A DNA stretch of 64,000 bases from Aquimarina pacifica (GTDB lineage Bacteria > Bacteroidota > Bacteroidia > Flavobacteriales > Flavobacteriaceae): NCBI RefSeq assembly GCF_000520955.1, contig NZ_JACC01000030.1:17874-81873 (forward strand), written 5' to 3'. The notes beneath the pieces were generated by a model. The model had not been told where the DNA came from. It saw nothing but the letters and a program-made list of their open reading frames with translations, and searched no databases. The translations under genes and the position numbers were made by a program. Within the stretch, counting starts at the first letter, position 1. Each line of letters starts with the position of its first letter. Of the stretch, positions 48,704-57,692 are shown piece by piece.

Positions 48704-49081
48704 ATGACAAGGATACTTACTAATCAGGAACTACATAATCTTGCCATGAATATTGTTGGCGAAGAACTGGAAAAAAAAGGGTTCGAATTTATAGCAATCA
48801 ATAGTACATTGGGAAAACACCCACAATTTGTATGTATTGATAGTTCTAATCAACGGTATTTTGTATTGGTAAAAGCCGTTTCTTATCCAGATAACCCGCA
48901 TAATTATGATATGATTTGGATGGAATCATTTAAAAAGCATGCTGTAGAACAAGAAGCTAAGGTGTTCTATGCAGGAGTAGGACTGCAAAATTCTGAAAAT
49001 CCAAATAAGCCGGTGTTTTATAATGAAGAATATGTTCTTGAATATGCAGGTTTACAATTGATAGAAACACATCTTAATTAA
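48704..49081 (+). CDS. Small conserved flavobacterial protein, function unknown
   Basis: A 125-residue soluble protein that I know only as an uncharacterised flavobacterial family found beside nqr/apbE. Database names linking it to Nqr subunit F would reflect position, since it has no Fe-S or flavin motif. The sequence pattern (Glu-rich first helix, GFEF, then QFVCID and YFVLVKAV) resembles a PD-(D/E)XK nuclease-like core, which is weak inference. An upstream TTG (48683) would overlap the promoter word, so ATG at 48704 is chosen. The apbE gene follows after 6 bp. Confidence 0.75.
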   Translation: MTRILTNQELHNLAMNIVGEELEKKGFEFIAINSTLGKHPQFVCIDSSNQRYFVLVKAVSYPDNPHNYDMIWMESFKKHAVEQEAKVFYAGVGLQNSENPNKPVFYNEEYVLEYAGLQLIETHLN

Positions 49082-49087
49082 GAGAGT

Positions 49088-50086
49088 ATGTTCAAAAAAA
49101 GTGCAATAATAATAGGTGTAATACTGATGCTTTTTTCCTGTAAAAGGAAAGAGGAGCCGTATCATAATTATGCTAGAGGGGATGCATTTGGTACGAATTT
49201 TTCTGTCCAGTTTATTGCCAAACAAGAAGTTGATTTTTCTAAAGCCTATGATAGTATGATTGCTGTTATAAATAAATCAATGTCAACATACATAAAAGAT
49301 TCTGATATCTCAAAAATTAATGCAGGGGATACTACAATTACTGTTGATTCTCATTTTAGAAATGTATTTAATGCATCTAAAGTATTATATAAAGAAACAC
49401 AAGGTGTTTTTGATCCCACTATTGGTGTTTTAGTAAATGCATGGGATTTTGGTCCAGAAGGAGCAGAAACGTCTTTGGATAGTCTTAAAATAGATAGTTT
49501 GCTGCAAACAGTGGGGTTGAATTCTGTGTTTTTATTTAAGAATAAAATAATAAAGAAAGATCCAAGAGTGTACTTAGATTTTAATGCTTTGGCAAAAGGA
49601 TATGCGGTAGATGTTTTTTCATCATTTATAGAAGAGAAAGGGTTTGCTAATTATCTTGTAGAAATAGGAGGAGAAATTAGAGGCAAGGGAAGTAATATTA
49701 GTACACAAAAACCATGGCGAATAGGTATAGAGGACCCTAATTTTGATGACACCCAGTCCTACAGTAAAGTGATAGAGTTACATAATGAGGCTATGGCGAC
49801 ATCAGGAAGTTATCGCAAGTATAAAATTGATAAAAACGGCAATCGATACGCTCATATTATTGATGCCAAAACAGGATATCCACATAAGTCAAATTTGTTA
49901 AGTGTTTCTGTATTAGCAAACACTTGTATGCAAGCAGATGCTTATGCTACAGCATTAATGTCTATGGGATTAGAAGAGGCGAAAGCATTTCTTAATACAC
50001 ATCAAAACCTTAAGGTGTTTTTTATTTATGAAAACGATCATAAGGAGTTAAAAACATTGGCGGTTAATGGTTTTCCTGAAGGTTAA
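49088..50086 (+). CDS. apbE: FAD:protein FMN transferase (lipoprotein)
   Basis: Transfers FMN from FAD onto a threonine of target proteins, here most likely NqrB T228 and NqrC T225. The 332-residue protein has a lipoprotein signal (lipobox LFSC, C18), so it works outside the cytoplasmic membrane. Family motifs are DPTIGVLVNAW, LDFNALAKGYAVD, EIGGEIRGKG, ATSGSYRKY, HIIDAKTGYP and CMQADAYATALMSMG, the last holding the magnesium site. It converges with the CHAT gene 5 bp away. Confidence 0.96.
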   Translation: MFKKSAIIIGVILMLFSCKRKEEPYHNYARGDAFGTNFSVQFIAKQEVDFSKAYDSMIAVINKSMSTYIKDSDISKINAGDTTITVDSHFRNVFNASKVLYKETQGVFDPTIGVLVNAWDFGPEGAETSLDSLKIDSLLQTVGLNSVFLFKNKIIKKDPRVYLDFNALAKGYAVDVFSSFIEEKGFANYLVEIGGEIRGKGSNISTQKPWRIGIEDPNFDDTQSYSKVIELHNEAMATSGSYRKYKIDKNGNRYAHIIDAKTGYPHKSNLLSVSVLANTCMQADAYATALMSMGLEEAKAFLNTHQNLKVFFIYENDHKELKTLAVNGFPEG

Positions 50087-50091
50087 AAAAA

Positions 50092-53000
50092 CTATGATGT
50101 TTTTCGTTTGTACCAGAATATAAAGAATCCAAGTGTCAAAAAGGCAATCACTCCTAAGATCCAATACAAGCGATAGTTGTTATCAAAATGAATAGATGTC
50201 GAATCTCCCACTAAATAAAACCCTCCCCAATAAAAAGGAGCTGTTCTATTGATGTCTGCATTACCAAGGTAGTTAAGCTTTGCTTGTTGTAAAGCTTTAC
50301 TTTTGTCCATTCCTTTTTTAAGATTTGCATAGAAATACTTCATTATTTGAGGAGTGGTTTGATCAGATATTTCCCAACGACTTAATACTAAACTTTTTGT
50401 CCCAGCGTACTGAAACGCATTGCCTAAACTCATAATGCCTTCTCCTTTTGCAATTTTTCCTGATCCTGTATTGCAAGCACTAAGCACTGTTAGTTCTGCA
50501 GGAATATGTAATGCAAAAAGTTCGTGGCTATACAAATAATTATCCTCAGAATTATTGTTTGTAGAATCGGTGCTTTGGGTGAATAGAAGTTTCGAGTTTT
50601 CGGGACGTTCATTATCGACTTCTCCATGCAGTGCTAGGTGTAAAATAGCATAGCGATTAGCATTTTTCTTAAAATTACTCTCTTTTGCTTCAGATCCATA
50701 GTAGTATTTGCCATCAATAATTTCAGATATAGCTTTAATCTCTTTTCTAGTGCCAGGCAAATCATAAGAAGCATCTCTTAAAGTTGCAAGACTTATTTGA
50801 TTACTACTGAATGCAGAAGTATCAGAAAATGAAAAAGCAAGACATTCTTTTTCTTCTCTAGAAAATGGTTTTTTTTGTGCTGACCCAAACAAAATATGGG
50901 CAGAATTTATATAGCTGATCGCATACTTTTTTAACATATATGATAATTGCCTTGGGTCATTTGTGGGGTTGCTCTGGGTGAGCAATAGTTCAAAGTTAAG
51001 ATGCCAGAGTGGTCCATCAGGAATAATAATCAATTGATCTCCTACTATATGATCTTTGATTGGAGTAATTAATTGTTCATAGAGTTGGTGAGAAATTCGT
51101 TTGAAATTTTTAATATTTTTAGAAGTAATTGATTGCCTTTGTGCTGCTATAGCTTTTTGAAGCTCAGGTGTTGCTACTGTAGTTGTGGTTATATTGTTTT
51201 TAGAAATGGCAAAAATATGGGTATTGCTATTGTCAAAAAAGAATGCTATTACAGTGGTGTATGGGGGTATTTTGTTTTGAATATCAGCAATAGATATAGT
51301 AGTGTTTTGGTATTTTAATTGATAATACTTAGGATAATTTTCTTCAATGATTTGGATTAGAGAGTCTTGTGTAGTGCCGATCTGAAATAACTTGTTTTCG
51401 TAGTTTTGTATTTTCTCAGAGTTTTGATCTTTGCTATTTCTTTCTGTTAGTATTTCTGAAGTAAAAAAAGCATAATCATTTTTCAATTGAGATTCTTTAT
51501 CTATAATGTCGTTTGGTAGCCCCGAAAAGCTCTGTGCATTAGATTCGGCAAGTATCGTTTTTAGTGTATTGGCCTTGCTTCTTTCGGTATAATAAAAAGC
51601 ACGTTCTTTGGCTGTTTGCTTTTGGTTAATTCGATGGTCTAATAATTCGGTGGTTATGGCTCCGGCATATAGATCTTTGGTTTGTTTGGCAAAACTGACT
51701 TTATCCTTATAGTTATCATACCTTTTTCTAATCTGCTGTATTAGCGTGTCTGCTGTTTTATATGTTTTACTACTGGCTATTAAATCCTTTTTTTGTTTAC
51801 CAGATAAGAATTTTTCTCGCAGTATTAGGGCTTTTTTCTGTAGACTCTGCAAAAGAATATTGTGATCTAAATACTGATTAGAATCAAAGGTATTTGATGA
51901 GTTTTTATTTGGTTTGATGTTGGCAATGATTGCTTTTTCTATATAGGATAATGCAGTTGTATAGTTATTGATGTTATAATATAAATCCGCAATTTGATTA
52001 TATGATTTTGCAGTTCTAGGATGGTGCTTACCATCGGTCTGTAGTCTTATGACAATGCTTTTTTCGAGATACTCCAGAGCTTTTGTATAATCCTCTTTAT
52101 CAGAGTATACTTTGGCAATAGAGTTAAGGATGTCAGAGACGTAATAGTGATTTTTTCCAAATAAATGTATTTGTATAACTAAACCTTTTTCATAATACTC
52201 AATAGATTTAGTATAGTTTTTTTTTAGTCTATATAAATCAGCAAGATCGTGGTAAGATGCGGATAAATCGTGACGCCTATTATTAGTTAATCTGATTTTT
52301 AGTGCTTTCTTATAGTAAACCAAGGCTTGATTATATTTTTCCTGGGTTTTGTATGTGTTAGCAATATTATTATAAGTTCTAGCCACTGCACCATGTTCTT
52401 CTCCTAAAGCGCTAATATAATTTTGTAGTGCTTTTTTATAATAAGAAATAGCTTTGTTAGGTTCCCCCTTGAGGTAATGTGCTAAACCTATGTTGTTATA
52501 ATCAGAGCCAAGATAAGGATGTGTTTTGGGATAAACCTCTAACATAATATTCATGCTTTTTTGGTAGTAAATCAATGCTTGATCATATCTACCCTTTTTA
52601 AACCAAGTATATCCCAAATAAATATAAACGTCAGCAATATTAGAGTGATTAACCCCAAGTTTTTTGGATAAAATAGAAAGTGTTTTTTTATAGTATATTA
52701 GCGCTTTTTCTGTTTGTCTTTTAAAGAGGTGTATGTAGGCTTTCCCTTGATAACAGCGAGAAGTATTAGGATGCTGACTTCCGTATATATTGCTTAGTAT
52801 TGTTAAGGCATTGTCATAATATTCTTTAGCTACCTCAAATTGATCCTGATATGTTTTTACGTCGCCGATGTGAGAATAAGAAAAAGCAACTTCGGCACTT
52901 TTTTTTCCAAAAATTTTCTTCCGTATGTTTAATGCCTTTTTATGATATTCTATGGATAAGTCGTATTTACCTAAGTGCCAGTAGGTAATTCCTATGTCAG

Positions 53001-53619
53001 TATAGCTGTCGGCAACTTTTTTGTGAGATTTTCCAAAAGTTGCGACTCTTACTTTGAGACTTTTATTATAATTTTCTAATGCATCGTTATAATCCGCATT
53101 AAAATGATGAATAGTGCCAATATTGTGGTAACAATCTGCGGTGCGATAATCGTTTTTGCCAAAATTTTCTAGTTGTATAGTAAGTGCTTTTTTGTAATAG
53201 TTATTGGCATCTTTAAACTTATCTAGTGATTTAAGAATATGCCCCAGCGTATTATAAGAGAATGCAATTTCTGGATGATTTGGCGGATAGGTTTTTGATC
53301 GTATCGCCATCAATTCTTCTGCATTACATAAAGCCTGGGCAAAATCAAAATTTTCTCGTTGGATCTCTATTATTTTCTCATAAGACTGGATGATATTATT
53401 TTGATCTTTGTCTTTTTTAAATCCGATTAAGGCTTTTTCAAAATATACTAGAGCACTATCTAATTTTTTATTTATTAAAAAAGTATCGGCAATGAGCACT
53501 TGCTCAGCAGCTTTGTCAAGATTAAATTCTTTGGTTTGCGAATAAAGCGCAATAGCGCTACTAAGATACACGTATAGACAAAATACAATTTTGGTAAACG
53601 AAAGCTTAGTATTTCCCAT
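50092..53619 (-). CDS. TPR-CHAT protein with C-terminal membrane anchor
   Basis: An 1175-residue protein of caspase-like (CHAT, peptidase C80/clan CD-like) type. It has a signal-like N-terminus (~10-28), then about a dozen 42-residue TPRs of the kinesin-light-chain type (~35-560, repeated pattern Y-NIG--Y--Q-KY--AL-YY-KAL-I), a helical linker and the CHAT domain (~830-1140). The catalytic pair is visible: H998 in HLALHGEV and C1049 in LSACNTGSG. A single hydrophobic segment follows (~1150-1168, then KRKTS), so the TPR-CHAT part probably faces the periplasm. Substrate unknown. Related CHAT proteins include gasdermin-cleaving and Craspase proteases. Confidence 0.9.
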   Translation of the reverse strand: MGNTKLSFTKIVFCLYVYLSSAIALYSQTKEFNLDKAAEQVLIADTFLINKKLDSALVYFEKALIGFKKDKDQNNIIQSYEKIIEIQRENFDFAQALCNAEELMAIRSKTYPPNHPEIAFSYNTLGHILKSLDKFKDANNYYKKALTIQLENFGKNDYRTADCYHNIGTIHHFNADYNDALENYNKSLKVRVATFGKSHKKVADSYTDIGITYWHLGKYDLSIEYHKKALNIRKKIFGKKSAEVAFSYSHIGDVKTYQDQFEVAKEYYDNALTILSNIYGSQHPNTSRCYQGKAYIHLFKRQTEKALIYYKKTLSILSKKLGVNHSNIADVYIYLGYTWFKKGRYDQALIYYQKSMNIMLEVYPKTHPYLGSDYNNIGLAHYLKGEPNKAISYYKKALQNYISALGEEHGAVARTYNNIANTYKTQEKYNQALVYYKKALKIRLTNNRRHDLSASYHDLADLYRLKKNYTKSIEYYEKGLVIQIHLFGKNHYYVSDILNSIAKVYSDKEDYTKALEYLEKSIVIRLQTDGKHHPRTAKSYNQIADLYYNINNYTTALSYIEKAIIANIKPNKNSSNTFDSNQYLDHNILLQSLQKKALILREKFLSGKQKKDLIASSKTYKTADTLIQQIRKRYDNYKDKVSFAKQTKDLYAGAITTELLDHRINQKQTAKERAFYYTERSKANTLKTILAESNAQSFSGLPNDIIDKESQLKNDYAFFTSEILTERNSKDQNSEKIQNYENKLFQIGTTQDSLIQIIEENYPKYYQLKYQNTTISIADIQNKIPPYTTVIAFFFDNSNTHIFAISKNNITTTTVATPELQKAIAAQRQSITSKNIKNFKRISHQLYEQLITPIKDHIVGDQLIIIPDGPLWHLNFELLLTQSNPTNDPRQLSYMLKKYAISYINSAHILFGSAQKKPFSREEKECLAFSFSDTSAFSSNQISLATLRDASYDLPGTRKEIKAISEIIDGKYYYGSEAKESNFKKNANRYAILHLALHGEVDNERPENSKLLFTQSTDSTNNNSEDNYLYSHELFALHIPAELTVLSACNTGSGKIAKGEGIMSLGNAFQYAGTKSLVLSRWEISDQTTPQIMKYFYANLKKGMDKSKALQQAKLNYLGNADINRTAPFYWGGFYLVGDSTSIHFDNNYRLYWILGVIAFLTLGFFIFWYKRKTS

Positions 53620-53731
53620 TGATAAATAAATTTAAAGAATTGATAACAAAGATCTTAAAAATATTAAATAAGGCTTCATGTGTTGTGATTTAATATGTTA
53701 TAAATATTAATATCAAGTAATTTAAAAATCA

Positions 53732-54496
53732 CTATTTATAACAAACAGGAAGAATTTCATCTTGTGCTAGGCAGTATTTTGTGACTTTTTCTTTGGGTAA
53801 GGTGTTGGTGTAATCAACTTCATTAACTCTAAAACCGATGGATCGTAGTTTTTCAAAATAATCCCTGCCATATACACGTACATGATCATATTGACCGAAT
53901 ATTGCTGCACGCTCCTTGGGATCAGTAATACTATCGTCTTCAAAAGTAGTTTCTCTCTCTAATTCTTGCGGAATTTGTAAAATAGCCATCCCATTTGGTT
54001 TTAGTACTCTATAGAGCTCTTGCATGGCTTTGGTATCATCGGGAATATGTTCTAAAACGTGGTTGCAAAAAATAATATCATACGTGTTGTCTTCAAAAGG
54101 AAGGTTGCAAATATCAGCTTTTATATCAGCCAAAGGAGAGTTAAGGTCAGTTGTTGTATAGTCTAGATGTGGTAATTTTCTAAACCTCTTGTAAAAAGCC
54201 TGCTCGGGGGCAAAATGCAACACTTTAGAAGGCTTTGTAAAAAAATCAGTCTCATTTTTTAAGTATAACCAAAGTAATCTATGACGCTCTAGTGAGAGGG
54301 TAGAAGGAGAGAGTACATTGTCTCTTTGTGTGCCATAACCATAAGGTAAAAACTTAGAAAAACTTTTGCCATCAATTGGGTCAGTATAGGTGTTGCCTTT
54401 TAAAAATAAACTTATAATTGGGCGTGCCAAATAACTCAGCCGTATCAGAAGAGGTCTTGGTATGGTATTTAGTATAAGCTTAAAAAGTTTTTTCAT
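53732..54496 (-). CDS. Class I SAM-dependent methyltransferase
   Basis: A 254-residue methyltransferase of the Methyltransf_11 type. The SAM region is VLHFAPEQAFYKRF with DYTTTDLNS, then DIIFCNHVLEHIPDD and RVLKPNGMAIL. The N-terminus (~1-35) is basic and hydrophobic and may contact the membrane. An FGQYDHVRVYGRDYF segment is shared with methyltransferases in polysaccharide or lipid loci. Substrate is not known. Single gene between the CHAT gene and map. Confidence 0.85.
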   Translation of the reverse strand: MKKLFKLILNTIPRPLLIRLSYLARPIISLFLKGNTYTDPIDGKSFSKFLPYGYGTQRDNVLSPSTLSLERHRLLWLYLKNETDFFTKPSKVLHFAPEQAFYKRFRKLPHLDYTTTDLNSPLADIKADICNLPFEDNTYDIIFCNHVLEHIPDDTKAMQELYRVLKPNGMAILQIPQELERETTFEDDSITDPKERAAIFGQYDHVRVYGRDYFEKLRSIGFRVNEVDYTNTLPKEKVTKYCLAQDEILPVCYK

Positions 54497-54593
54497 TTGT
54501 TATACCCTGAGGACGAGTAGATAGTACGAAGCTAAATACAGTCTTGTTTGTTCTAATGTAACTGTGAGTGATTTTTTGTATTAATCAAAGATG

Positions 54594-55412
54594 TTATATT
54601 GTCAATAATTCTTGTCTAAAAGCATCCTCTTCATCAGATTCTATACCAAGTGCTTGATAAATATATTTGAAGGTAGAAAGGATTTCAGGTTTTCCATCTA
54701 CCAAGGCCACATCATGCTCAAAGTGAGCACTAGGTTTGCCATCTGCAGTAACAATAGTCCAGCCGTCTTTTAATTGTTTAATTCTATGTGTTCCCATATT
54801 AATCATGGGTTCTATGGCAACTACCATACCTTCTAAGAATTTTTTTCCTTTTCCTCTACGTCCGTAATTTGGCATCTCAGGGTCTTCATGTAGTTTTTTG
54901 CCAACACCATGACCAACAAGTTCTCTTACAACACCATATCCTTCGTCTTCAGTATACTTTTGTATCGCATAGCCTACATCACCAACCCGATTACCTAATG
55001 AGAATGCCTCAATTCCTTTGTATAGAGATTCTTTTGTGACTTTTAGTAATTTTTCTACCTCTGGTGTTACGTCACCGATTGTAAATGTATATGCATGATC
55101 ACCATAATACTCATTTTTTATAGCTCCACAATCTATAGCTACAATGTCCCCTTCTTCTAATGGCTTATCTGTTGGTAAGCCATGTACAACCGCTTCGTTA
55201 ACACTGGTGAGAAGGGTAGAGGGACAGCCGTAAAGACCTAAGAAACCAGGGATTGCTCCTTGATCTCTAATGAACTCTTCTGCTATTTTGTCTAATTGTG
55301 CAGTAGTAACTCCCGGTTTTAATTCAGAAGCTAACATGCCTAAGGTTTTAGAGACAATCAATGCGCTTTCTCGCATTAGCTCTATTTCTTCACGTGTTTT
55401 GGTAATAATCAT
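54594..55412 (-). CDS. map: Type I methionine aminopeptidase
   Basis: Removes the initiator methionine from nascent proteins. The 272-residue protein has the metal-binding residues in DIVAIDCGAIKNEYYGDHAYTF, the GHGVGKKLHEDPEMPNYG segment and MVVAIEPM, ending with HFEHDVALVDGKPE. Length fits the type Ia class without the zinc-finger extension. It has its own promoter. Confidence 0.96.
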   Translation of the reverse strand: MIITKTREEIELMRESALIVSKTLGMLASELKPGVTTAQLDKIAEEFIRDQGAIPGFLGLYGCPSTLLTSVNEAVVHGLPTDKPLEEGDIVAIDCGAIKNEYYGDHAYTFTIGDVTPEVEKLLKVTKESLYKGIEAFSLGNRVGDVGYAIQKYTEDEGYGVVRELVGHGVGKKLHEDPEMPNYGRRGKGKKFLEGMVVAIEPMINMGTHRIKQLKDGWTIVTADGKPSAHFEHDVALVDGKPEILSTFKYIYQALGIESDEEDAFRQELLTI

Positions 55413-55447
55413 ATAGGATTGTAAAAATTACATATAAAAATGGTTGG

Positions 55448-55455
55448 CAAATTTA
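55448..55455 (-). promoter_or_regulatory. Promoter -7 element of map (TAAATTTG)
   Basis: Exact TAnnTTTG match on the minus strand, 35 nt before the map ATG, in the gap after the thioredoxin-like gene. Confidence 0.7.
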
Positions 55456-55479
55456 CAAAGAATATTAGGATTCAATCCA

Positions 55480-56064
55480 TTAATTTTCATAGGAATGCTT
55501 GTACGATTGTTCAGACACAATTGTTAACATATCTTTTTCGAGCGTTTCTCTGGCAAACTCTACATAGCGGCCCATCTCTTTTCCATCTTTATAAAATATA
55601 AAAGTTGGTACCATTAAGATATTGAGACCTTCTTCGAATTTATCCGGAGTATCTTTTTCGCGAGAAACAGTAACTAACTCGAGTTTTTTGTAATCAAAAT
55701 TAGTGGCATCCAAAATTTTATATAATGTAGGGATTTCCCGTTGGCTATCTTCGCACCAGGTTCCTATAAAAGCCTTTATAGTTATGTTTTTGAGATAGGG
55801 GATTAATTTTTTTACGCTTGTTGTGTCGATGGTATAGGCCTCATAGTTGGTGTCAAACCAAGTATTGTATGGGCTTTTCTTAAGTGCCTGTCGGTCTTGT
55901 TTTCCTAATAAAATTTCAGGTTCAATTTCTTCAGAATCAGGAGGTGATTCTACCGTTTCTTTGGCATTTGAATCAGCTTTTTCTTTGGCTGAGTGCGGAG
56001 TTGTTGATTCATTTTTGCAACATAGTAGTAGTCCCAAAAATGTAATGAATAGTACTTTTTTCAT
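55480..56064 (-). CDS. Thioredoxin-like lipoprotein with WCxxS active site
   Basis: A 194-residue exported protein. The lipoprotein signal ends LLLCC (lipidation at C15 or C16), followed by an acidic linker (~20-55) and a thioredoxin fold. The active-site segment is TWCEDSQRE, so C104 is present but the second Cys is S107. It cannot run the standard dithiol cycle and may act as a reductase with a single Cys or as a peroxidase-like or binding protein. The cis-Pro loop is present (MVPTFIFYKDG). The frame extends 19 codons upstream, but ATG at 56064 gives a clean signal peptide. Confidence 0.85.
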   Translation of the reverse strand: MKKVLFITFLGLLLCCKNESTTPHSAKEKADSNAKETVESPPDSEEIEPEILLGKQDRQALKKSPYNTWFDTNYEAYTIDTTSVKKLIPYLKNITIKAFIGTWCEDSQREIPTLYKILDATNFDYKKLELVTVSREKDTPDKFEEGLNILMVPTFIFYKDGKEMGRYVEFARETLEKDMLTIVSEQSYKHSYEN

Positions 56065-56116
56065 GAATATTAGAAATTGTCGTAAGCATACTAATATACT
56101 ATAAACAGAAAAAGTA

Positions 56117-56162
56117 AGCACAATGTTTTAGGTACAGTTTAACATATCCAAAACATTGTGCT
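56117..56162 (-). terminator. Hairpin terminator after gpmI
   Basis: A perfect 13-bp inverted repeat (56117-56129 with 56150-56162, AGCACAATGTTTT) and a 20-nt loop, starting 9 nt after the gpmI stop, then TACTTTTTC. Confidence 0.75.
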
Positions 56163-56171
56163 ATTAGAGCT

Positions 56172-57692
56172 TTACTTTACTAGCAATGATTCTTGGGTCA
56201 TGGCAGCAGGTTTTTCTATTCCCATAAGATCTAAAATGGTAGGTGCAATATCACCCAATACCCCATCTTTTAATTTAATTTGGTCTTTGTCTATCAAAAT
56301 AAAAGGGACAGGATTTGTGGTGTGAGCAGTATGCGGAGATCCATCCGGATTAATCATTGTCTCACAATTGCCATGATCAGCTATCAATAGGATCGAGTAG
56401 TCTTTTTCTAAAGCTGTTTCAATGACATCTTTGGTGCAAATATCAACTGCCTCACAGGCTTTTATAGCTGCTTCCATAACTCCCGTATGGCCTACCATAT
56501 CACCATTAGCAAAATTAAGACAAACAAAATCAACTTCTCCTTTTTGCAATTCTGGTACAAGAGCATCTCTCAATTCATATACGCTCATTTCTGGCTTTAA
56601 ATCATAGGTGGCTACTTTGGGAGAGTTACGCAAAATTCTGGACTCTCCTTTAAAAGGTTCTTCTTGTCCTCCAGAAAAGAAAAAAGTAACATGTGGATAT
56701 TTTTCTGTTTCTGCAATTCTGATTTGTGTCTTCCCCGCTTTTGAGATTACTTCTCCTAGAGTCTCAGTAATATTATCTTTGTTATAAATAACCTTGATTC
56801 CTTTGAAATTCTCATCATAATTGGTGAGCGTAACATAGTACAAAGGAAGTTTTTTTGTTTGATATTCAGGCATATCATTTTGAGAAAGCATTTCGGTTAA
56901 TTCTCTACCACGATCCGTTCTGAAATTAAAAAATATAACAACATCATCTTCTTTGATAGTTGTCAGAGGTACACCATTTTCCTGAACAATGATAGGTTTT
57001 ATAAACTCATCGGTTACATTATTATCATAATTTGCCTGAATTGATTCGAGTACATTTGTAGTGGTTTCTCCTTCACCTTTTACGACCAGGTCATAAGCGA
57101 GCTTAACACGTTCCCATCTTTTGTCTCGATCCATCGCATAATATCTACCTATAACAGAGGCGATTTTACCCGTGGTTTTTGCCATATGATTTTGAACAGT
57201 TTCAAGGTGTCCTTTTCCTGATTTTGGATCAACATCACGTCCGTCGGTAAACGCATGTAAAAATACGTCTGTAAGTCCGTAGGCATTCGCAGCGTCTAAT
57301 AATCCTTTGATGTGATTTATATGAGAATGAACGCCCCCATTACTTACAAGTCCTAGTAAATGAACATTTTTGTTGTTTTCTTTAGCGTATTGAAAAGCAT
57401 CTATTAGAACTGTTTCTTTTTTCAGTGTGTCATTTTCTATAGCCATATTGATTTTAGCCAAATCTTGGTATACAATTCTTCCGGCACCAAGATTCATATG
57501 GCCAACTTCACTGTTTCCCATTTGTCCTTCTGGCAGTCCAACATGAAGCCCATCAGTGCGTAAAGAAGCATTTGGATATTTTGTATATAAACTATCAATA
57601 AATGGAGTTTCGGCATTATCAATTGCCGATACGTTTGGATCTGGTGACGTTCCCCATCCGTCAAGAATCATTAAGATTGCTTTTTTATTCAT
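56172..57692 (-). CDS. gpmI: 2,3-bisphosphoglycerate-independent phosphoglycerate mutase
   Basis: Interconverts 3- and 2-phosphoglycerate in glycolysis. The 506-residue protein is an alkaline-phosphatase-superfamily enzyme with manganese ligands. The catalytic serine is S61 in MGNSEVGHMNLGAGR, D11 lies in LDGWG, and the metal residues lie in NFANGDMVGHTG and IADHGNCE. The inserted phosphotransferase domain is DGRDVDPKSG to FFNFRTDRGRELT. Own promoter and terminator. Confidence 0.97.
   Translation of the reverse strand: MNKKAILMILDGWGTSPDPNVSAIDNAETPFIDSLYTKYPNASLRTDGLHVGLPEGQMGNSEVGHMNLGAGRIVYQDLAKINMAIENDTLKKETVLIDAFQYAKENNKNVHLLGLVSNGGVHSHINHIKGLLDAANAYGLTDVFLHAFTDGRDVDPKSGKGHLETVQNHMAKTTGKIASVIGRYYAMDRDKRWERVKLAYDLVVKGEGETTTNVLESIQANYDNNVTDEFIKPIIVQENGVPLTTIKEDDVVIFFNFRTDRGRELTEMLSQNDMPEYQTKKLPLYYVTLTNYDENFKGIKVIYNKDNITETLGEVISKAGKTQIRIAETEKYPHVTFFFSGGQEEPFKGESRILRNSPKVATYDLKPEMSVYELRDALVPELQKGEVDFVCLNFANGDMVGHTGVMEAAIKACEAVDICTKDVIETALEKDYSILLIADHGNCETMINPDGSPHTAHTTNPVPFILIDKDQIKLKDGVLGDIAPTILDLMGIEKPAAMTQESLLVK

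Noticed and set aside
50092..53619. TPR-CHAT gene as part of a CRISPR (Craspase) or gasdermin defence locus
   Set aside because: No Cas7-11-like, gasdermin-like or CRISPR repeat sequence is present nearby; neighbours are housekeeping genes.
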